A stretch of DNA of 64,000 nt, from positions 220,913,741-220,977,740 of the forward strand of contig CM041465.1 in the NCBI GenBank assembly GCA_023213395.1, read 5' to 3'. Shown in pieces: positions 57,201-64,000 of this stretch. Positions within the stretch are counted from its first letter, which is position 1. Each line of letters starts with the position of its first letter. The stretch comes from Cycas panzhihuaensis (taxonomy: Eukaryota; Cycadophyta). Made by a program: the position numbers and the translations under genes. The notes under the pieces were generated by a model. That model had not been told where the DNA came from, did no database searches, and worked only from the letters and a program-made list of their open reading frames with translations.

Positions 57201-59250
57201 ATGGCATCAACAAAATTGCCACAAAGAATATAACCACAATTTGAATACTATTTTTGTGCCCATATGAATATAGGTCCTTCTAAATGGTTAATAATAAGAC
57301 TATTTTTTTCACTAAGAGCATTAATTTCAAGATCACATCATCCCACTTTAAGTTTGGTGATCTATTCATCAATATCAATTATACCTTTGATACTAAAATT
57401 AGGAATAGTAAGATGCCTTTTGTATTGAATAATTTCCTGGTTATTGTTATTACCCTAATTATCGTAAGACTTAAGTGTCTCAGGTCTAATGTCATTTTGT
57501 CTCGACATAAGTTTTTGGATATTGTCATTCATTTGTTCCATCCATTATTAAATGGCTTTAAGACAAGCGTTAACATCATTACTAGAGTCTCCCTTATTTA
57601 CCATTCATTATTTCTTCTTATACTCTATTGTATTAGATTTTATGGAACCATAATGAAGCTCCAACTTCTAGTTTGCAAGTTGCTTAGTAAGTTGGTCTAT
57701 ATCCTCTAGTATTTAAACTTTTAGTATATATGGTATGGGTACTTTCATGTAATATATATACCTATATTTTATTTCCATGACAGAAACAATAATACTATTG
57801 TCCAAGATATCGAACCATTAATGATAATAATAATGATTTATCATTTGTATATAATAAGTAATATTAATACTCAAATATATTAGACCATGACTCAACACTG
57901 ATCTCGTTGATAATAATACTGGTAATTGTTGGTATTAATGCCCATGATTCTATAAAATATTATTTTGTTTATATTGGCAATATTTTTGTATTGGTATAAC
58001 TTAGTAGTAATGATTGTTACCAATATTAATACCTTCACATTCCTCTAAGGTCAATGATATAGTTGCAACCATAACAATCTATTTATGCCGATTAAATGAT
58101 ATAATTTAGTGTATGCATTATATATTATAATAATAAATACCAAAAAAAACTATATAATCATAATCAACTATTAAATAAATAAACTAGTAGGTGATAGTTT
58201 TAGGTATATGAACTATATTTTATCCATTACTTATTTATGCCTTAAAATATTAATTAATCAATAAATATATAACCTTATGTGTTATAGAGTATGATTTTGC
58301 ATAAGTATATGGTGCTAATGGAGAATATGCAGAGATCCTTGATCTAGGTTAATTATGGGAATATATGGTTTTGAGCTTTATATATAAGAATGTTAAAGTG
58401 GTAGGTATATTAATGTCGGAGGATTTTATTGTAGGAATAATAACATTAGAAGAATATTAACGTTACTCGTATATATACAATTCCTAGGATAATTATTTGA
58501 TTGTGGTGAAGATACTTATATATGAGGATTAGTACATAGTAATAGAGATAAAAAATTAGTTTATGATTATGAGTGATAATTGGGATTTAATACCGTGTTA
58601 TAAGCATTGTTGTAATAACAATGGAAGATAGTGAAGATGAAGGTGATGATGACAAGTGGTCATGGTACTGGTGAATGTAGTGATGTTTAATATTTCATGG
58701 AATTTTAGTCAATTTTAATATACTTGGCATGGAGCTCACATATTAATCAATTGCTCAATTAGTTATAAATTACTTAATTTATAGCCCACAAAGTTATAAA
58801 ATGCTAGAATCGAGACAAAATATGAAGATTCTGGTTTCTACATTATAGGTAAATGAAGTGACCATATAAATATAAAACTAATAATAAGGAGAAAATACAA
58901 AAAGATCAACAATGAAGATGGAAATGTAGAGTCAACGATTAAATACAAAGTTTAAATAATCATAATGTATATGCAATTATAAAGGAGAATGTAAATAGGA
59001 CACATTGTAAGGATGATAAGGTAAGGATCACCACTAATGCGTAAGTCAGATGTTGAAGAAAATAAAGATGAAAGGTAAAGAAAGTAAAGTGTTGAAGATA
59101 TTAATACTAAGATAGTCGAATGAAGGTATTAAGATTGTATGAGTCCTATAAAAAATGGAGAATGCATAGATATAAATGAAAAACACAAGGTACACAAAGC
59201 ATATAAACATGGATGTATAATGTCAATGAAATACTAAAATTTTCAGGTTA
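57201..59250. other. Element H gag N-terminal part and leader, unreadable
   Basis: Very AT-rich. The 141-codon frame 57284-57709 (plus) runs opposite to the element and is not called. Confidence 0.45.
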
Positions 59251-59262
59251 GCTTTAACACCA
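59251..59262 (-). promoter_or_regulatory. Element H primer binding site (decayed)
   Basis: GCTTTAACACCA on the plus strand against GCTCTGATACCA; it lies 2 bp before the LTR copy at 59265. Confidence 0.5.
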
Positions 59263-59336
59263 TTTATAGTGGATCCCATGTCCACTACTAAAATTAAAGT
59301 AAGTTTGATAAACATTTCTTTAAGAAATATGTTTTT

Positions 59337-59578
59337 TGATGGATATCAAGAGTAAAATATAAATGAAACAATGAAAGATCATGAAGAGATAAATGTAAGA
59401 TAATATATGGGTGATCTTAATGAACACTAAGGTCTTCAAACCCCATGGATAAATGAGTAGAGCTAAGAGTGTTTGACACATCTCTTAAGGTCTAATACTA
59501 CCTAGTATTGATAAATACCATAGAGAGTGCTACCTCTAAGAAATAAGATATCACCCTGATGTGGTTATTATCTTAACA
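59337..59578 (-). repeat. 3' LTR of element G
   Basis: It runs from TGATGGATATC to ATCTTAACA. The right edge is fixed by the purine tract, the left edge by the end of H homology. Confidence 0.65.
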
Positions 59579-59589
59579 TTTCTCCCTTA

Positions 59590-61640
59590 TAATGCCCATT
59601 TGAGGACACTCCAACCTTATCTATAAATTTGATGAATTTTATTTTACTGAGTGCCTTTATGAAGATGTTTACCACCCAATCCTTTATAATACAGTAAGCT
59701 AACTCCAACTCACCATGCTACACTAGTTTTGTAATGAAATGATGTTATGTTTCTATGTGTTTTCTCCTGCCATGAAATCTAGATTCCTAGTCATCTGAAT
59801 TATACTTTGGCTATTACAAAATAATTATGTGAAACTAATATATTCCTCTTGTAAATCTTGAAGCAATCTCTTAAGTCAAACTATGTCACAAGCTCATGCT
59901 ATAGCTATCTTGTACTCTACTTCTATAATAGAGAGGGATATTGTTACCTATTTCTTTGAACTCCATGCCATTGCTATTAAACCTAAACTAAATACAAAAC
60001 CTAAAGTAGACTTCATGTCATATATACAATAAGCCCAAGTTGAGTCTATATAATCAATTAATTTATAATTTCTTAATGGATTGTAATGTAAACCATTAAT
60101 GTTTCCTTAAAGATACCATGGAATTCTTTTAATTGCCTACTAATATTTAACCTTAAGTTCATGCATAAACCTAGAAACCACTCTAACTACATACATAATA
60201 TCTAGTTGAGTTGAAGTCATGTAAATAAGTTTTTCAATCAAAAGCATATAAAGTATAGGGTCAACTAATTCAAACTCCTTAAACTTAGATAATTTCAACC
60301 CAACTTTTACTAATATTACAAGTGGCTTATAATTGACCATGTTAAATGTATGTAACATATATAATGTATATTTCTTCTATGACAAAAGCATCCCCTTTTC
60401 ATCTTGCCATACTTTAATTCCTACGCAATAATAAGTCCCACATCTTTTATTCTAAACTCTTTGCATGCATCTTTCTTAATTTTTTAGGATAAGTAGTCAC
60501 AATTCCTAATATATACTAAGTCATTGATATATATAAGCCCACAATCAATATTGAGCTCCCTTCAAACTTTATGTACAAGTTGGGGTCCAATTACCTCCTT
60601 AGGAATCCTTTATCCTCAAAGTATTTATTAATCTGAAAGCACCATACTCTAGGCGTCTGTATGAGTCCATATAAGGCTTTTTTGAGTTTATAGATCTTGT
60701 CTTCCTCTCCTTTTCTTCTCCTCATCAATATACTTATTCAAGAAATCACTCATCACATCCATTTGATGGACTATCCAATCCTATTGTACAACTTGTCTAT
60801 GATTAATTTAATTATTTCTAACCTTGTAATTGATGTGAATATTTCATTATAGTCTATGCCTTCAATTTGAACATAACCCTTTACAACTAATTGTGCCTTG
60901 TACTTGTCAATTGAACCATCTAACTTGTACTTGGCCTTATAACCCTATTTTGTCCTAATGGCATTCTTTCTTAGTGGTAAATCGACCAACTCCCAAGTGT
61001 TATTCTTCACCAGGGCATTATACTCTTCCTTTATTATTTTATTCTATTCATCTTGACTATTTACCTCTTCAAAATTTTAAGGCTTATTTAACTCCATCTC
61101 TTAAGTCATAAGTACAAAATTTACCCTCTAAGATTTAGTTGTTTTATTTTTAAAGTTAACATCTAAAATATCTTGAGGGTTATGACTCATTTACATCCAT
61201 TTTGGAACCCTTTTATTTGAAGCAAATGGACATACTCCACTTGTATTAGTTATACTTGTACCATTTGAGTTAGGTTCTACATCAATCATAATGCTTTTGC
61301 CTTTATCTTTTTTATAACTTCTTCTTAATAGAATTCATCTTTATTAAAGATGACATCCCTATTCATGATAATTCTTTTCCCCTTAGGGCCATATAGTTTA
61401 TAGGATATTGATGTATCAATATATCCTATAAATATGCACTTAGTGCTTTTATCATTCAACTTTACCCTTCTATGTTCTAGAATATGTGTATATGCTATGC
61501 ACTAAAAAATTCTCAAGTGTTTAATACTTGATTTGTGACCTATCTAAGCCTCTTTATGTGTGAACCATCTCATTGCCTTTATTATATATTTGTTCAATAA
61601 ATAAACAACTATATAAATAACTTCTTCCTAATATTCATTA
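59590..61640 (-). pseudogene. pol: Element G RNase H, RT and integrase tail
   Basis: The C-terminal RNase H pattern is at 59600-59770 (HGRRKHIETxHHFITKLV). 60140-60358 gives the RT-RNase H junction (LIEKLIYMTSTQLDIMYVVR, VSRFMHELK). RT motifs are scattered at 60480-61000 (QINKYFEDKGFL, LDPNLYIK, and a decayed KGYVQIEGIDY box near 60850). Stops occur every few codons. Confidence 0.72.
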
Positions 61641-62600
61641 CCAAGATGCTTATTCTTAAGCATGCTTATAGCCATCTTAACAATAGTCCTATATTTTTCA
61701 TTTTACTACCCTATTTTATTGAGGGGTATAAGGATTAATAAGTTACTTCTTTATCCTATAATACCTATAATATTCTTTAAATTTATTTAAAATAAATTCT
61801 CCTCTATTATCTAATTTAAAGGTTAATATTTTATGGCCACTTTGTCTTTAAATTATCACTTTGAAATTGATAAAGTATTAAAGTACATCAAACTTAAACT
61901 TGTGAAAAATAAATCCAAGTCATTCTTGTGAAGTTATTAATAAAAGTTATGAAGTTCTTAGCTTCTCTAAGTGAAGGCACATCTATTGATCCATATAGAT
62001 CTATGTAAACTAGTTGAAGAGGCCCATTTGCCCTATAACTATTATTAGGGAATCCTTTCCTTATTTTTTTGCCTAGTGTACAACACTCATATACTTCTTT
62101 ACCATGTTTAATGTTAGGTAGACCAACTACCATTTCTATTTTCTTCATTAATGATAAGTTGTTGTAGTTCACATGACTAAATCTTTTATGTTGAGTCTCA
62201 CTATCTATATTAATTGATGGCTTCAAGGTATAGTAGTCATTTGGGGGTATGACTAACTTAAATTACATATTACTAGTCATTTTACCCTTAATGACTATTT
62301 CCTTATTCCTCGACTTATCCCTAATAATGCACTCATTATTGTCAAAGATATCTTTACTCCATCATTTGTTTAACTAATAGTAAGTTCTTCTTGAGTGTAG
62401 GGATATTAAGTACATCATTGATACACTTAGTCTCTCTAAAATTTATTTGGATAGTTACATTTCCTTTATCTATTACAGCCTGAGTAGTGTTATCCCCAAA
62501 TATGGTTTTGCTTATTTGAGTATTGTCTAACTCTTTAAACTATTCTTTTATATGTATCATATGAGTAGGGCAATCTGAATCAATGTACCAACTATTCTCC
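61641..62600 (-). pseudogene. pol: Element G integrase
   Basis: 61894-62226 is open: HKRFSHVNYNNLSLMKK (the HH pair of the zinc domain), YECCTLGKK (the CC pair shifted; expected CxxC), and the core start LVYIDLYGSIDVPS with the first catalytic Asp. FITFINNFTRMTWIYF follows. The second Asp and the Glu lie in broken frames at 61750-61890. Confidence 0.8.
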
Positions 62601-62649
62601 TCTTCATTGGCTGTAAGACTTGATAGGAAAAGTCTTTCACTCTCCCTAA

Positions 62650-63682
62650 GTTCTTTGATTACTATATTTATTACTCCTCTTTGTATGTTAGAACTTTTTG
62701 TGAAATAATTAATTTTTAAGTATCCAATTCTATGATAAGAAGAATGATATATTATTCCTATTCTTTTACCTCTAGGACTCCTCCTTTGTTCTTGATTCCT
62801 ACCTCTTAGACTTTATTTTCTGCCTCTTCCTTAAGGTCCAAAACCTTATCCTTAATGTTAATTAAATTGGCCTTGATAGAATAACCTTTGTCCTTGACCT
62901 TGTCCTTGATGGAATTGACCTTGACCTTAATAAAATTAACCTTATCCTTAATGAAATTATCCTTGGATTTTAAAGTTTTATCCTCTTCCTCTAAGAGATT
63001 AACCTCTTCTTTGAAAACTTTAGCCTTCATAGGATGGCTTAATCTTTGCATTAATGGTAAACACATGTTCAAAGGACTCACTACCACATTTCTTCTCTTT
63101 AACAACTAATAACATAGCACTAAGCTAATCAACCTTAAGTGTTGTAAGATCTTTAGAGACCTCAATGATTATTGCTACTATCTCAAATCTTTTTACGTCA
63201 CTATCACATCTTAGAATTTCTTCTACCACTATTTATTCATTAATAACTTCTCCTAAGACCCTCATTTGATTAAATAAGCTTTGTACCTTAGTTATGAAGT
63301 CATTAATCCCCTCATTATTATTCATCCTAAAATTTTTACATATGGTCCTTAGTATTTGAAGTTTTGATGTAGCAACTTCTTCATAGGTGGTCTTCAAAGC
63401 ATCCCACATCTCTTTTGATGTAGTCACCTCATTAACCCTTAGGAAGATATGGTCCTCTAATATGTAGAAGATGAATGCCAAGGCTTCATTGTCTTTCTTT
63501 TTGTTCTTCTTGAAGGTCTTCTTTTTATTTGCATTAGTATTAAGATCAAGTGTACCATATCCATTTTTAATTAAATATTATACATCTTTTAATACAAAAG
63601 TATGCTTTATCCTATGACTCTAATTTAAAAAATTAACACCATTAAACTTAAGTACTATTACATTGCTCATGCTAGAAGCCAT
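62650..63682 (-). pseudogene. gag: Element G gag
   Basis: The start ATG at 63682 is followed by ASSMSNVIVLKFNGVNF, then two stops, then the open stretch 63233-63481 (ALAFIFYILEDHIFLRVNEV, SKEMWDALKTTYEE, FITKVQSLFNQMRVLGEVIN). This is the standard copia gag core. Towards the C-terminus, 62806-63105 is a degenerate Lys/Asp-rich repeat of about 18 bp (KDKVNFIKVKVNSIKDKV). Such simple repeats are unusual in gag and probably arose by slippage. The knuckle was not found. Confidence 0.8.
62860..63000. repeat. Short tandem repeat in element G gag
   Basis: A loose unit (CCTTGACCTTGTCCTTGATGGAATT and similar) repeats five to six times with 15-24 bp spacing. Confidence 0.7.
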
Positions 63683-64000
63683 CATAAAGTAAAATACCTT
63701 AAAAGATAAATTGGTTTAATAAAATGAAGTACTTTGATGAAGGTCTTAAAGAGGTGCACTTAAACAAGGGTATAAAAGGACTTGACCATAAGCTAAATTG
63801 TCCCCCTCTAGCTTTGGGACATGTACAAGTGCCTTAACTAGGACTCAACCCCTCCAAGATAAAGTTTTTGTATTAGGTTATGATTATAAAGTGAAGGTTT
63901 TTCCAAGTTATTTAAAGGTAAACTCATAGGAAGCCCACAAACTTACATCAACTTTAAATATAAGAATAATATATCAAATTATTCTAAAAATATTCAAATG
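63683..64000 (-). other. Element G leader
   Basis: Untranslated region upstream of gag, cut by the window end. No primer site seen yet. Confidence 0.6.

Larger units (their letters stand above)
53420..59336 (-). mobile_element. Element H: Ty3/gypsy retrotransposon (minus), old
   Basis: The left (3') LTR is at about 53420-53631. The right (5') LTR starts at 59265 and is cut by element G at about 59337. The shared LTR part (TATAGTGGATC... through TTTCTTTAAGAAATAT) is about 75 bp. The primer site at 59251-59262 (minus TGGTGTTAAAGC) is a 9/12 match to tRNA-iMet. A purine tract, AAAAGGGGGGAG (minus), is at about 53638-53649. LTR ends read TA where TG is expected. Gag and protease can be read at 56.5-57.2 kb and the pol C-terminus at 53632-53700; the RT and integrase between are not readable, partly replaced by a copia relic. 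Confidence 0.68.
59337..64000 (-). mobile_element. Element G: Ty1/copia retrotransposon, 5' end outside the window
   Basis: The 3' LTR is at about 59337-59578, the purine tract at 59579-59589 (TAAGGGAGAAA on the minus strand). RNase H and RT are at 59600-61000, integrase at about 61640-62350, protease region about 62350-62600, and gag at 62650-63682. The leader begins at 63683 and runs out of the window, so the primer site and 5' LTR are missing. The repeat shared by the two H LTRs stops exactly at the left edge of G, so G is inserted in the 5' LTR of H. Confidence 0.8.

Noticed and set aside
57284-57709. 141-codon plus-strand frame
   Set aside because: It runs opposite to element H and is Ile/Leu/Phe-rich as expected from AT-rich sequence; no domain.

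Overview
This is plant nuclear DNA, AT-rich and almost entirely made of transposable elements in different stages of decay. The abundance of Ty1/copia elements with tRNA-iMet primer sites, the many old and heavily mutated copies, and a host gene whose first intron must be very long suggest a large-genome seed plant. A gymnosperm such as a conifer fits best, but this is inference; no marker gene fixes the species. I found no tRNA, rRNA, CRISPR array or prokaryotic-type gene.

Layout. 1-1765 is the 5' end of a minus-strand LTR element (E). 1979-27830 is a nested stack: copia element A (minus) was split twice in its gag gene, by element C (5567-15925) and element B (16353-26832), both minus-strand copia. 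C itself carries D1 (10859-13884), a 3-kb plus-strand LTR element without genes, and B carries copia F (18134-23410, plus). All five elements have both LTRs; four have perfect 5-bp target duplications and A has a 4/5 match, so the order of events can be read: A first, then B and C, then F into B and D1 into C. 27831-31129 holds a decayed, unrecognised gene with a lysine-rich and coiled-coil region. 31130-35098 is D2, a second, older copy of the D family. 35353-35916 is a solo LTR of the C/E family. 37540-38900 is a broken hAT transposase gene. 43477-43654 is the only good host-gene segment: exon 1 of a type-1 protein phosphatase (PP1/TOPP) on the minus strand, with its GA-rich 5' leader to the right. 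No second exon is visible to the left, so either its first intron exceeds 43 kb and houses all the elements above, or this is a gene fragment. From 44.1 to 64 kb the DNA is AT-rich and old: a 1.1-kb tandem duplication, a Ty3/gypsy RT relic (plus), a Ty3/gypsy element H (minus, 53420 to about 59336), a copia gag relic at about 55.4-55.8 kb, and copia element G (minus, 59337 to beyond the window) inserted in the 5' LTR of H.

None of the element proteins looks intact. Damage includes stops, frameshifts, lost start codons and replaced catalytic residues, most of them C-to-T or G-to-A changes as expected for methylated, silenced DNA. The most unusual item is the D family: two gene-less LTR elements that share an array of imperfect hairpins, a second array of about 46-bp repeats, and LTRs with clustered heat-shock-element-like sites.
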